Shown: positions 12,101 to 25,130, counted from the stretch's first letter. The stretch: DNA of 64,000 nucleotides from Centropus unirufus (GCA_013397695.1 VYZI01000033.1:366666-430665); one strand, 5' to 3'. Translations and numbers: made by a program. The notes: generated from the sequence alone by a model not told the origin.

Positions 12101-15100
12101 AAAATCAGCTATAGTACTTTGCTTCCAAATAAGCAGAAGATAACCTTAATGCATTTGAATGTTACACAGCTGAAGCTTTTAGATAATGTCTATGTTATGG
12201 TTGCTACCATAATATATCTGTTGCTCAGATATGCTGTCAAAAGATTTAAGAATAAAAATATTTTTTACTACTGCAGAGGCACAGATGGTATAGTTATAGT
12301 TGTTCTGGAAAGCTTATATCTGAATTTCATGAATCTTGTTCATTCAACTATACTCTTCTAGAAAAAAAAATAAACTGTCACTTTGAGCACCCATTTTTTT
12401 AGCTTAGTTTTCATGACTGCTTATACGAAGAATTGCAAACAGACTACAAGTCATCTTTAACAATATTTTGTAATAGCCTTTAATTTGGTGGGCAGTAAAT
12501 TATAGCTCTTGTGCTAATCTTGCCAATACATTGGCCCAGACTTTCTCCCAGAAACCACACGAATTTTGCTGCCCAAATCACTATTGTTTCCTGGACTGCA
12601 AGTGGCTGACTGATGTCTGTTGAAGAATGTCTTGAAATGTCGATTAACTGAGCTGACGAATGAGTTTCAACAGTGTGACTAATCCTTGGTGGCAGAAAGT
12701 CCATGTGAAGTGCTTGAACTTAAGGACATATGCACAAAAAGGCCATAGTAAACACCATTATGTTTGCTTCTTTCCAGTGAGAGAGCTGTAATAGAAGCTT
12801 GTAGACAGGTGTGGTTTGCATCTTTCTGTTAAATTATAACAATAGTTATTTTTACTTTTAAATTAATATGTAGCCCTAAACTTGTGTTCACTGGTGTTTC
12901 CATAGAAAGTGGGGTTTCAGTGGCTTTAAGAACATCTGAGATGCAATCTGTAAGTGTGCTGCTATCATGAAAAATGAGAAGCCTTAAGAATACTGCACGT
13001 GAATCTAGTAAGTAACCTTGAACTCTTGTAGCCCTCTTAACTGGAATGCAACTATGTACATTATCTGAGACAAATTATTTTCTTATAACGCATCTGTCAC
13101 AAAGACAGCATAGCTGAGCTTTTGAATACAAATAATAAATATTAATAGCAGGACCTCAGGGGAATTCTGCTGATTTGTTTAGGCTTCCATCTCAGGATGT
13201 GCAGTTTGAAGGAGATGCCAATGCAATCTGATGCAAAGAGAAACAGCTGAGTTTTGCACACCACTTCTCAGGTAACTGCGGGGATCCAAGGAAGCAATGA
13301 TAGCTGTAGTGGAATGCTTCTAAAAGCAGCTACTTTCCAGTCTGTGGCACGTGTTAGGAACAATCTTTGGACAGGTTCAGTAGTATTCTTTGGCTCATGA
13401 CAATTTTATAAATTATGCCTGTTGTGTTTAATATTTATGTGGAAGCTGTTTGCATGTTAGTGTTTGTGATAGGTCAGCTTCAAAAGATTTGGAATTCCAG
13501 CTTCAGTTAAGCATTTAAAAGTTCAGACTCTTCTCCAAGGCTTATCCAATTTCTCAAGTATGAGAACCCAGAGTGGAAACAGTTTGATGGGAATAACATA
13601 TTGCCCTCACATGGAGGCAGTCTTGTAACCCTGTTCTTTCTTTTTTTTTCTTTCACACTTCCACCTCCTTTCTGTGCTCTTTGTGAGGTAGGATCATCCA
13701 AAGACCAGGGCTTTGTATACATTTTCTAAGGACTGATTATTTCTACAAATACCACTGACACTAAATCAGGTCTGCTGTTCTCAAGTTTCTATCCTTCCCT
13801 TCATGACTGTTTTATGTATGCTGCATTCTGTGATTTCTTGTGCTGTTTTATTATATCTTACATAAATGTGTGATTGAAGGAATGCATTTTACTCCTGGAG
13901 TGGAAAGCCAATAAGGCTGGTGGCTCCTGCAGATCTTTTTTGTAGTTCTGTGGAGGCTGCAAATGAAATCGTGTCTCCTGTCCAAGAAAAGTTCTTACCA
14001 TAGGCAATACGATAATGTCTCTGGAAATACACCGAGAAAGTACTCTCCACTCTCCAGTGTTATTTTGGTGTGGAGGAAGTGAGAAAGAATGAAAGAACAA
14101 ACTGAACTGAAGAAAAAGTACTCCTTCCCTCAGGCTTTCTAGTTAGGTTTTTCTGGTATGTTTTATAGTTAAGGAGGAAACTGCCAACAAAATTTACTTG
14201 ATAACATTTTGGTGCTTTCACCTGGACCTACTTGCAATAGAGGAAAAAACTAATACTAGTCTTTAAAGGCTCTGTTAGGCTCAGATCAGGATTTACTCAT
14301 ATACAAGTTTTGGATGAATTTGAAATCCAGATATGAGTACCCCTAGCCTTTGAAAACCAAATTATTGGCAATCATTTCTCCTCATAAAAAAAGAGGCTGA
14401 CACAAAGTACCTCAGAGCAGCAAGGCATATTAAATCTAATTCAGCAGTTTACCAGCTGAAATTACATTTGAGGAGGTCCAAGGCTCTGGCAATGCCATGT
14501 GGGATGAAAGTGCTCCTTCTTTTGCTCTGCCTGATGGGGACAAAAAAAATGCTCTGCCTCATTTCTTTTTAATTATCCTGACAGGGTTATGATGATGACA
14601 GGTATGTTTTTAATGCTGACTATTTTCTAGTTGTTTTCTGTTCTAGTTGTTCTTTTATCACCTTTCCTCCCCACCCAAAAAAAAAAACCCCAATAAAACA
14701 ACACCCACATGGAAACAACCACCATGTCTATTTTCTTTACTGAAATGCTCTATTCTATGAGAGAATATAAAAAAAATAGACTTTGTGAATAATTTTGCAC
14801 AGAAAGCGCAAACAATTAGGAAAATTGTTCCTCCACTTATATTTGTTTTTCTCTTTCTTTCTGAGTGGTATCCTTAATCTTATGCGAATTATCATGACAG
14901 GGCAGGCCTGCCAACCTCTCTTTCTAAAGAATATTAAAATGTCTCTGGAATCTGTTGTGCATGAGGAAAGCACAGATAGCACCTTTCCTCCAACTCTCAC
15001 AAACTAGTTTGGTATATAAAAATTTGTGGCTGCAAAAGGGATAGAAAAAAGAAAAGGGAAAAGTGATACCGTCATCATACAGAATAATTTAAGGAATGTA

Positions 15101-15219
15101 AGGAACAGACTCACTCTGAGTCAATGGTCATCCACAAATGATATTGTATTTTAAATAGACTACTTCACTTAAACATTTGTGACAGAAATGTGGGTGCCCA
15201 AAATAAGTGTAGTACACTG
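9101..15219. other. noncoding stretch, no gene recognised
   Basis: About 6 kb without a supported feature. A 79-codon plus-strand frame at 9520-9759 has a protein-like composition but no recognisable family and no convincing splice context. Poly-T runs occur near 12028-12040. A run of A and C (about 14680-14705) with an AATAAA might be a degenerate retroposon tail, but no body was identified. Confidence 0.5.
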
Positions 15220-15279
15220 CCAAAAATGCATATTCTTGCATTTTTGCATTGCAAAAATGCAAATTTCTTGCCATTTATT
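15220..15279 (+). repeat. 31-bp tandem duplication containing a 27-bp palindrome
   Basis: A unit beginning CAAAAATGCATATTCTTGC (about 15221) is followed about 31 bases later by a second unit beginning CAAAAATGCAAATTTCTTGC (15252). Across the junction, TTGCATTTTTGCA (15236-15248) and TGCAAAAATGCAA (15250-15262) form perfect 13-base inverted arms around one base. The arrangement can extrude as a cruciform and probably arose by local duplication. Confidence 0.75.
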
Positions 15280-16071
15280 GTATAAATCTGTTTCCTGTTT
15301 TAGACTGAGTGGGTTTGAAATTCACTTCTGAAAACTGCACAGATCTATTAACTTCTAATTTATAACAACTGAAAACAGGGTCTGGAAGGAGTCAAAGAAG
15401 GGTTTGAAAACCCTGCTTCTGTCTGTAATCCTTTTCATCTTTCTATACAGGACAAATAACAAAACCATATCACCAAAAGTGAATTGCCTGTGCTACAGGG
15501 CATGGGATTGACCTAAGCTGATTTTCCCCCTCCTATACATGTGCAGTCTGGAAAGGCTCTTTTGACAGGTTTTTGGGTTTTGGGTTTTTTTTGAGACAGA
15601 GGTGAGAAATTGTTTTTGAGATGGCATGACTGTGTTTCCAGAAACAACATTCCCAGCTTTAGCCTCAGGTAGGTGAGTTTTCCATTTCATTCTCAGCTTA
15701 TATTAAATGACATTGCTTTCTTGTCATAGGCAGAATCCTTTGATGAGATAACCTTGACAGTATTTCAGAAGAGGAAGAAAAACCATCCCTGCAGAGTCAC
15801 CAGAGTTTTCGGCTATTACAAATTGATTCTACATGGGGACAAGCATGCAGTGGTGACAGGCATCAGTCTGAAATCATGAGACAAAATGTTTCTGACCTTC
15901 TTTGAAGTGCTGTGCGCAGGAGCACTTGGATAAAAATAAAAAGTTGTTTCTTGCCTGCTGAGGTCTTCTGTGCCACAGGCCATGTCTGGGTGATTTGTTC
16001 TGTGCTTGTTGAGAGGGATAAAGGTGGGACACTTGGGGGCACCCTTTGGGTGGCAGCACTAAACTCACTGT
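15280..16071. other. noncoding stretch, no gene recognised
   Basis: Nothing recognised. GC content rises towards the right-hand patch. Open frames at 15874-16127 on both strands look accidental. Confidence 0.5.
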
Positions 16072-17053
16072 TTAGACAGAGGGGAATGAGTGGGGCTGCT
16101 CAACCACAAGATTTCTTTCCATTTTAAAGAGATCCTTGCAATGACTTGTAAAAGCGGTACCTCTGACCTTGATTTCACTTAGAAATTCACCTAGCGGAAC
16201 AGAGCCTAGTCCGCTGCAGAGGTCATCCCAGATCTTGTTAGATGTAACCCAGACTTTGCAGGCTACTCTTTCCATCTCTTCTGGTGCTTGCAAATGGGTC
16301 CTCAATTGTCCTTTTCTGCAGCCGTGAGAGGAAAGACTTTCCCAATCTGATAGAGAGTTTGCAAGGTCCCTTTGGTCTGCTCCTATCCTTTTCATGGTGT
16401 GAAGTGGCGGGAGGATAATTTCAACTTTGTTACAAGGCAATGAAATCATCCTTCTCTGGGAATAATATTGCTAATCTAGCTACCATCTGCTGCAGCCTGG
16501 TACAATGCAGTAGCAAACTATTTGCCCTTAGGCAGTATCTTTGCAGTCCCTGCAGGACGAGCGCTGTCCCTGGCAGCAGCAGTTTGTCAGAGAGGATGGA
16601 TTGAAGCCTACCCATACCATGGCAAGTTCTATGACATCTTCCGGACCCTCCTCGAGGTGAGCCAGCAATGCACCCACAGATGAACCTCCACAAGAGTGGG
16701 GAAGGTTGAGGGGGAGACCTGAGCAGTCTTGATGCTCCAGTGAGCCCGTTTGCTGCTGCAAACTGATGTGCTGTGACTGCCCTTTGCTGGGCTAGAAAAG
16801 AAAGTAAATACTTTAAGAAATTGCTGCTGATCCAAGAGATGAAACTCAGAAGCTGATAACAATGAGTGGTTATGGAAGGCCTATGATGGTGAAGCAGTAC
16901 CTTGGCAGGCTCCTCTCGAAGGTAAACAGGACATTCCTGGCACACCGAGTAACACTTTGCTTTAGAGTTACTTCTACAAAACTTCTGAAACACAAACAAA
17001 TCCCCATTGTGGGGCCAAGATAGCAAAAATCTCAGGTGTTCTGTACATTTCAA
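16072..17053. other. GC-richer patch with long overlapping open frames; possible retroviral pol fossil
   Basis: The patch holds the longest open frame in the window, 207 codons on the minus strand (16430-17053), next to a 125-codon minus frame (16072-16449). The minus-strand products match no family I recognise. On the plus strand a 62-codon frame around 16480-16680 contains the string GWIEAYP near 16594. A hydrophobic stretch comes before it, and about 90 bases further on is a VGKVEGE-like string. Both resemble conserved places in the catalytic core of retroviral integrases, in the right order but too close together, which would need an internal deletion. The plus frame is also bounded by CTGCTGCAG (16487-16495) and GAG|GTGAGC (16656|16657), so an exon of 161 bases is a formal alternative. 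All three readings are weak. The frames may simply reflect base composition. Confidence 0.3.
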
Positions 17054-17233
17054 CAGAAGCTCCTGTAAGTATGAAGGGTGATGTATTTAATGGGGTCTGA
17101 CCTTTAGCTTTGCAGCTTCCATTTGTTCGTTGTATCTGAATTATTCCAGATAGTTAATCTTGAATGAAGCTATAAATTCTGGACTTGTCTTCTAATAACC
17201 TAAACATATAATTTGAGAAAAATGTCATTGAAT

Positions 17234-17258
17234 GTTGGGAGGCTTGTACAATGGACTT
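17234..17258 (+). repeat. 25-bp exact dispersed repeat, copy 1
   Basis: This 25-base sequence, beginning GTTGGGAGGCTTGTAC, is identical to 25496-25520, about 8.3 kb away and in the same orientation. Flanks on both sides show only faint similarity (for example TGAGA..AAAATGT upstream). A 25-base exact match is not expected by chance in 64 kb. The repeat family was not recognised. Confidence 0.8.
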
Positions 17259-20200
17259 ATGCTTGAAAATGGCATTTGTGAGTGAGTAATAACTGATTGG
17301 ACTTAACCATCTTGCATGATTTCAAACTTTAGATTTGAGCTTGTATATAAAAACATTTGTCTTGAACTCATTTCAAGTCGATTTTTATTTCTTAGAATGG
17401 CATGATTTAAGTTGTTCTTTCCCAATAAGTAGACTTAAAATTAAACACAGTGGTCATATCTCAAGAATTTCAGAGTTCAACTGAAAGGTATTTTCATAGT
17501 ATTTTGAATTATCCATGTTTTCTGATTGCTTTTTTTGAGCTCTGCTGACCTTATTAAAATTGTCACAAGTTGTGGAAGTTTTGTCATGGGTAGAGCAGGT
17601 CAGTATTCAAGATTTTCAATGGACAGGGAATTTTTACATTGTACAGTTTGATCTTCTGAAAAGAGATGCAATAGATAAATAAGTAAATGAACTTTGCAAG
17701 TTTGAAAATTAATTATTATTGTTATTCATAATAATATTTTCATTTTACTTCTCCAGTCATTCACACAGGTCTAATTCTGAAGATGTGAGACTTCTTTTGC
17801 AAAAGTATTTGCTTTTTATGGTATTTTATTTATTTATGTTAGTAAAAAAAGTTAAAATACCTTGCCTGGAAGGAAAATATTTGGATTGGATTGAAGTCCT
17901 CTACTGCTCTATAGGCAGGAGAGTTGCCTCTGTGGATAGGTTTACAATTCAGATGGCATACAATGTGCTCTTTAGCCAGAGGTTTTCCCTCCGCAAAAGG
18001 GGAAACAATTGTACAAGAGCTTGTCAGGTGAAGCTCCTCATGTGTTAAGGAAGCATGTTTTCACAGTGTGTTAAATACTGCTTGAATATTGAAAACAGTT
18101 CTGGAATATTTTGGATTTTTCCTAAAATAGTTGTTTTGGAATAATGGCTTTTTTTTTAGCAAGCTGTACTGGAAAACTTCCAATATTATGGTTGAATCAT
18201 TTGTGGTTTAGTAGGAAAAAACAATGTGATGTACTTAATAAACCCATAAAATGCGTTGATAGCAGACATAGATATCTTGGGAGTAAAATGTAACAATTGG
18301 CATACGTAAAAATGTGTCTCAGCTAATCAAGCGTGGCTTTAAATTATAGGTTTTGCTTCTTTCATTTTTCCACTATGGAAAGCAACAACTTTTTTATGTA
18401 AATGAGGATACATTTAATGTTGCAAGCTTCCCCCTGTTCAGGTGAATTTGACCATTATGTTTCTGAAAATAATTCCACTTCAGGAACCGAGTAGTAAATT
18501 TTGTCAGCAGGATTAAGATACATAGTTTTTGTAAAGCACTAGCAACTGGTTCAGCACACACTATTTTTGCCTTCTTAGATTCAACTGCTATAGTGCTTAT
18601 AACATGATGACATCATTACATTTGGTTTCTCTATAGTACCAATTAAAAAAAAAAAAATCTCTGGAGAGGTTTTACCTTTTGGAGCTTGCGTGCTTCCAGG
18701 GCTTGGTTACCCTTCATGAATGGGACAGCTGGTGGACCTCACCATGCTTTGGGGAGGTTACACTGAGCTTTCAGTCTCATGACAAGCTTCCTGGTCTGGT
18801 CCATGCTGGGGAACTATGGAATTTGGGAACTTGATGCATCTCAAGTGCGGCGTCTCTCTGACACACGTGTTTTGGCATGTACTTCAGGCAGGCGAGGGGT
18901 GATGGGGAACCTCAGCCTGACAAGGTGGGAGCTGTTGGTGAGGATAGGACTGGGCCAAGCGGTACCTTGGTGATCTGCCTCTTTCTCCCCAGCTCATCCA
19001 ATTTTTCCCTTTGTGCTCTTTATACAATATTTTGGGGAACGAGGTAGAGGGAAGGCTGATAAAACACCCCTTTAACAAATCCCCGTGCTTCATGTTAATT
19101 TTATTCCATTAAGGCTACTAGGGACTTTGACACAAGGGACACGTCATTCTCTGTCTTTTTCTTCCCAGCAGGAGAGTACAAACAATCCATTTTAAAAAAG
19201 CTTTTGCAAAAACATATTATTGTTGGCCTAATTTTATGAAGGATTGTGTTGCTGTGGCATGCTTCCTTGAGCTCCCTGTGGGAAAGAAGAAAGAAATCAG
19301 TACTTTTGAGTGGCTTAGCTAGAAATGGAGCATAAAGTACTGGCTGTGACATGAAAATTGCCCCTGTCAGGACTTAGGATACCCCTGTCTTTATCTGAAT
19401 CGACTAAGCTTGGCAAATTCTTGAAAACTGTTGCTCTGGTTCCTATTTTGGGAGTCACTAGCGGCTGGTAGTTGTTTTGTAGAATGGGCAATCTGCTACC
19501 TTTGCTTCTAAAAGCTGAACCCCTGAGTAGATACAAGAGCAGCAGCCTACAAAGGGATTGCAGATAGGGTAATGTTGGAGCTGCGGTCCTGGACTTTACT
19601 CTTTTGAGCTAATAGTAAATCTTTGCTTCTTAAATTCCAGCTTGAGCTTGGCTGCTTCTTCCATTTCCGATTCACTGATTTAATTCACATAGCCTTTTGG
19701 CTCCTCAGCAAATGCCTGCTGATGTTAATGAAAGTCCCCCTCTTGGCTTCATGGTACTTAGTGTCAGCCGCTTGAAACATATAGACTAGAATGACTCCTG
19801 ATGCCCTCAAGAGAAAGTGTGTTGGAGGGAAAGGTCTTCCCATGCCATCTGCCTAGCCTCAGAGAACTGTTTTTTGGGGTGCAGGAAAAAAAAAAACCAA
19901 CCTTCGGAGATGTTTTGGTGTTGCTGTTAGAAACATTTCTGCTACCTTGGAGACATCAGCTTTTTTACATCCCATATGGAGCTAACAGAGAACTTCCATC
20001 AATGTATGCATTATAAATTGAGTTTGACTATGAGGTGCAGGTTGTTGGAAAATTAAGCCAAGCATTATAATGCAGAAGTTTTCACTGAACAGTTATCAAA
20101 CCCCAAAGTTGCAGGTGAATTCATAATGAGTTAGCTTCCCTCAGCAATTCATAATGGATGCAACATAGTACTATTTAAATAATATTGGCTGGCCTGTGAC

Positions 20201-22714
20201 ATCTAAAATCTTGATCACCGGTACTTCATAGAAAAAACAGCTTCCACATTTTTGTGTTTTATCAAGTAATTTGAAGTTACTTTCTTGAGGCTGTTTGTTG
20301 TTAATGTTTTATAAATGATCAGTAGCTGCCTTCTCATTCTCTGCATAAAATTTTATAACGATTTTTAAAAGAAACCCCAAAGATATGCCCCAAAAGCCTC
20401 ATTTTTATATGTGATTGATGGTGAAATAACCCAAAATGGCAAGTTTCACTCTAGATGTTTTGCTAAAGCAAGAAAAGTACAAAGACCAGGCTAATTTGCA
20501 GATCTGAGCACTTAAAACGCCTTAGCGGTGTACAAGTCTTACTTTACCCAGATCTCAACTGACACTCTTTGATTTCTACCTGTAGGCTACCAACAGTTTC
20601 TTAGGGTAAGAACTAGCAAGTCAGTTCTGCTCTAATCACTTTCAGAAAGCCAGAGGCATTTGTACCTGTGAACGGAGGGAAAAGACTGAACTAGAGTTAA
20701 AAATCTGGGAATGGAGGCAACTGCACCAACAATGCATTTATATGTTCTGTTACGAGCTTCAGTCCAGTAATGACACACGCTTGTTGCTCCTTTGTAAAAA
20801 TCTCAAAGAGCAGAGCTACTGACCTCTGTCGCTCTCACTCCCACAACTCTTGTGTGAAGCAATAATCCTTTCAAAACAGTGTCTTTAGGAGACTGGCCTT
20901 CTCCTCCTCTGCTAGCTACCTGACTTACACATGTAGAATCCCCATCTGCAGTAAACAAAGGGAAATTTCTTCTGTCAGGTCTTAGCTGCCTTCTTATTTT
21001 GGGAAGTAGGTTTTATCCATCCCCATCTCACCCTAAGAGTTGTTTAATTCAGGGACCACTGATAGCCTCAGTGGTGCCTAAGAGGGGTTAACCTCTGCCA
21101 CCTCTGGCTACTGGGTGATAGAGACAGTGGGGTTCTGCATGGCACAGCTGGTACCCCCTCCAAGAGCCTGTCTGAGCAGCCGCCCATGGCCACTGGCTCT
21201 GCGCCTGGCCTGCCACTTTCTGGAGACAATCTCCGGGAAGGGTCAGGAGGGAAGCAGGGGAACACTAGGACCACATATCTCCTTTGACTCAGGGTTATGT
21301 TGTATGATCTCTGATCTCTAGCTGCTCCCCAGCTGCCTTCCATTTTCAAGCTTCTGCCCCTTTTACACCGGCACATTGAGGGAGATGTTTTGGGGACAGA
21401 AGTCACCATGATCCAGCACAGCTCCTGAGCTGCAACCCAGCCACACACTTCCTCCTCCTGGATGGGCTGGTATTGCTTCTACTGATCTAAACTGCAGCAA
21501 GTTTACATTCTGTTTTAGCAGATACAAAAAAAAATGCAGAAAACATTCCTCAAATTACCCATCCCTCACCAATTAGCATGCCTGTGTCTGCACAAAGCGC
21601 AAAGCCGCAGCAAAGGCTGCTGAAACTACTCGTTAGAGCTGCCTGTGCCACATTGCAAGACAGCCGCAACATTTGTGGTGAAGAGACTAAGTGGCTTCTG
21701 GAGCTTGGTAATGGGATGCAGATACTTTGGCTTATGAGTTACATTCAAGGAGTCTTGGTAACCAGAATTTACTGATTTACGAACATTGCTGTTCACTTAA
21801 AACAAATAGGCAGTCATAACTCTGTTCCTGATAATTAGGGAGTCTCATCTGAAAAGCACAGTTTTGCCTGCATAGGCAAGAGGTGCCTGTGTTGTCTCTC
21901 TCAGTAGAGCCTTAAGATGCACTGAGGACTGATTATTTATTTACTTATTTATTTATGTGTATTTGTGTTGTGCCATGGAGCCTAAAAATTGTCACAGGGA
22001 AGGGAGGGATTTTTTTTCCAAATGAATCCAATAAATTACATCCCAAACTTCCACTGCCTGGCTTTAAGGTCCATTTAGTATTAGTTTTCACCCAATGAAG
22101 CTGGGACAGTCCCTGAAAGGATTTTGCGGAAATGGTATGGATGAGCTTCCAGTGCTTCAACACACCATGCTGCAGCGGGCAGAGAAAATACCAGTGGAGT
22201 CAGTCTCAGCAAAGGGACTTCACTGTGCTCTTGGGCTCACACAGACTTAATGCTAGGAGTCAGTAAACAGGCTCACTGTAGGAACAGGTGTTGGATACGT
22301 GATTTAATAGGATCTTGAGGTCAGTCCTTTTTCTAAATGTACCCCATGTCTTTGAGTACCTAGATATTTTTGAAAATCTGAGCATTATTAATTTCCTCAC
22401 TGAGTTTGCACTGCAAAGGACTAATAAATGCTTGAGAGTTATAAAAAATTACCAGCATTGAGCACCTATGGCTGGTCTGACTTCAAGTAAACATAAGTCT
22501 TTCAGCACAGATATGGTCTTTAATGGTCAGGAGTCATCTAGCCTACTAGTTCAATGCTAAGCTTTGCCCTTACATGGATAAACAGAGACTGTCAGGCATA
22601 AAGGTGCCAGTGCAGCTCTTTTAATCAATACAAAATTTATTCAAAAGATTTAGAATGGGAAAAATAACCAAAGGAAAATAAATATTAACAATTTGATCCT
22701 AGATGATTGAAATA
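17259..22714. other. noncoding stretch, no gene recognised
   Basis: No gene is supported. Slightly GC-richer patches at about 18640-19000 and 21060-21460 carry short open frames on both strands (including 126 minus-strand codons at 21068-21448) with no recognisable motif. A TTTA-type microsatellite occurs near 21928-21955. Confidence 0.5.
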
Positions 22715-22835
22715 CCATTCTTGTTTAACCAATTTTATCTGGGATATTGTGTACAGTTGTAAGACCCACTTCATCTGAAATATGTTGAAATGTTAGGCAG
22801 AGCTCAGAAAATAATGTTAAAATTAATGACGGACA
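22715..22835 (+). mobile_element. ancient CR1-type LINE fragment, reverse-transcriptase C-terminal region
   Basis: In one plus-strand frame this reads approximately LGYCVQL, stop, DPLHLKYVEMLGRAQKIMLKLM. This follows the CR1 ORF2 segment that runs 'leYCVQFWaP...kkd.e.LErvQrraTKMikg'. The YCVQ core, the following hydrophobic spacing and the Q-K-hydrophobic-M pattern all fit, with one in-frame stop and a high level of change. It appears older than the CR1 at 24310. The ends are not definable, and the sequence after 22835 no longer follows the family, suggesting truncation or deletion. Confidence 0.6.
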
Positions 22836-24309
22836 GGATAGCTGAGACAGCTACAGACAGATAACTGCCTGCAAGTAATAGAAAATGGCAGACTTCATGG
22901 ACAGAGGAAAAGTATTTAATCTGTCAGAGACAAAATTAAAAAAAGGTCTTTAGGCTGAGCAGCAGACTATCACAGGGACTTCCAAGAACAAAAATGTTGG
23001 AAAGAGCAAACTTGGACTGAAAAAATACTACTGCATTTAATAGCATTTTCTTCTTTCTGTTCTCTCCAATTTGTATCAGCTATCCAACACAGCAATAATA
23101 TCTCCTCTCCTTGCAAGTCAAAGATGAAAAAGTAATCTATTTTCAAACTGCAAAATATGATGCCTCCTAAGAAGAGAAGTTAAATATACATTTATACAAC
23201 CTGAACAGGATTTCACAAGCTCCAAATAAACTAACAGGAGTGCAGGCACAATTTGGGACTTGGTAAATCTTGCAGTGAAAACCCCCCATGAGTGTGTTTC
23301 AACAGCTGATGAATAAAAAACATGTAAGAATCTGGAATCCAGGTGTTAGGGTTAGCATACAGAAATGAGTGATTGGCTCTGTTATGTTTAGTCATTTGAG
23401 GATCTCAGTTTGTATTCACCAGAGATGGACCTAAGGCTGAGATCACCAATCTAATTTCACTTATCTAGGCATCAGTCTGGAAGGAAGCATGGTCCCTAAC
23501 GTAAAGACCACTGCTTTATTTAGTAAGCCATGTAATCCTCTTGTGTAACATGAGCAATAATATCACATTACATACACTGTAACTAACAAATTACTAAGAT
23601 TGATCTTGTAAATCCATAGAGAGAATGACAATTTACTACCCCTCTGTAAAGCATCTGTATAATCCAAGCTACAATTCCTAGCACAGAAGTAGAAAAAAAC
23701 ACCATTAGGTAATTATTGCAAACATCATTTTCATTGCTGCAGATTGTTCTTTTCAACCTAGGTTTTCAGACACAATTTAGCCAAAAAACACTAATACATG
23801 CAGACAGCCTCTTAAAAAAAAATGAAGTGTTAACTTGCTATACAGCTGCTAGGAAGAAAAAAACCCTCTGTTGTTTCCAATACACAATTTAATCTTTTTT
23901 TCATTCTTAACATCCGTGTATTTTAAATGGACAATAATGTCTCACAGCCTAGAAAGAAGAGTATGGAACAAAGCCAGCTATATTATCTATCATGTATTTA
24001 AAAAGGATGTGTTTCTGACTCATATGTTGGAAAGGTTTTATATTTTATTTTTTCATAGGGTAGAAACCTATGCTAGTTGGGACTAGCAACAGGACTTCCC
24101 AACAGCACTTGGGAAGACACAGTCTAATAGTGTGTTTGAATTCTCATCTTGCCCCAAAACCAAGATCAAAACTGAATGCACTCTGGGTAAGAGAAGAAAT
24201 ATTATCAACTCAAATCTTTTAGACAGGGAAGTGTGCAAATTTAACTATGTCACTTACCAGCAGTGCTAGCAGCAAGGAAGTGTGTGCTATTAAGAAGAAT
24301 CAACTCAAC
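22836..24309. other. noncoding stretch, no gene recognised
   Basis: AT-rich, without recognised genes. The part up to about 22970 could include further decayed CR1 sequence. The remainder up to the CR1 3' end at 24310 shows nothing. Confidence 0.5.
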
Positions 24310-25130
24310 ATAGAATCATAGAATCACCAGTTTGGAAAAGACCTTTGAAATCATCAAATCCAACTGCACCTATCTTCCACTAAACCATATCTTTAAGTAC
24401 CTCATCTACCCATCTTCTAAGTAACTCTAGGGGTGATGAATTCATCGATTCACTGGGCATCTTGTTCCAGTGCCCGATGACCCTTTTGGTGAAGAATTTT
24501 TTCCTAATGTTTAATCTGAACCTGCCCTGGTGCAGCTTGAGATCATTCCCCCTTCTCCACCTGTCACTTGGGAGAAGAGACCAGCACCCACCTCTCCACA
24601 ACCTCCTTTCAGGCAGCTGTAGGCAGTGATAAGGTTTGCCGTCATCCTCCTCTTCTTCAGGCTGAACAACCCCAGTTCCCTCAGCCGCTCCTTGTAAGAC
24701 TTGTTCTCTGGCCCCTTCACTAGCTTCCTTGCCCTTCACTGGACACACTCCAGAACCCCAACAACCTCTTGTACTGAGGGGCCAAGAACTGCACACAGTG
24801 TTTGAGGTGCAGCCTCACCAGTGCTGAGTACAGGGGCAGAATCACCTCCCTGGACCTGCTGGTCATGCTCTTTCTGATACAGGCCAAGATGTCACTGGCC
24901 TTCTTGGCCACCTGGGCCACTGCTGGCTCATGCTCATTCGGCTGTCAGCCAACACCCCCAGGTCCTTCTCTGCTAGGCAGCTCTCCAAGCACTCTTCCCC
25001 AAGCCTGCAGCACTGAATAGGGTTGTTGTGCCCCAAGTGCAGGACCAGAATTTGGCCACACCGCTCCTCAGACTCTCCAATTGCCTCTTTTTCTCCCTTA
25101 CATGGGCACATTTGGAGCCAAGCATCCAAA
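24310..25130 (-). mobile_element. CR1 LINE, 5'-truncated, minus strand
   Basis: This is a chicken-repeat-1 type non-LTR retrotransposon in reverse orientation. Its 3' end at 24310-24325 is two tandem copies of the ATTCTATG-type octamer read on the minus strand, the hallmark CR1 terminus in place of a poly-A tail. Moving 5' on the minus strand, the ORF2 C-terminus is spread over several frames. LLRRWVDEVLKDMV and KFFTKRVIGHWNKMP lie at 24380-24520, YKERLRELGLFSLKKRRM at 24511-24720, SREVILPLYSALVRLHLKHC at 24720-24920, and LESCLAEKDLGVLADSRMS near 24950-25020. Full-length CR1 is about 4.5 kb, so only the last fifth is present, which is typical of incomplete target-primed reverse transcription. 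At least three frameshifts and several stops make it non-functional. The 5' limit (25080-25190) is approximate. Confidence 0.95.

Noticed and set aside
14640..14710. Processed-pseudogene tail (A-rich run with AATAAA)
   Set aside because: No upstream body resembling any gene, and the A-run is mixed with C.
24240..24300. Minus-strand donor-like GTAAGTGAC with a TTCTTAATAG acceptor-like site 29 bases before it
   Set aside because: It lies on the opposite strand to the better microexon, has a length not divisible by three and a weak pyrimidine tract.
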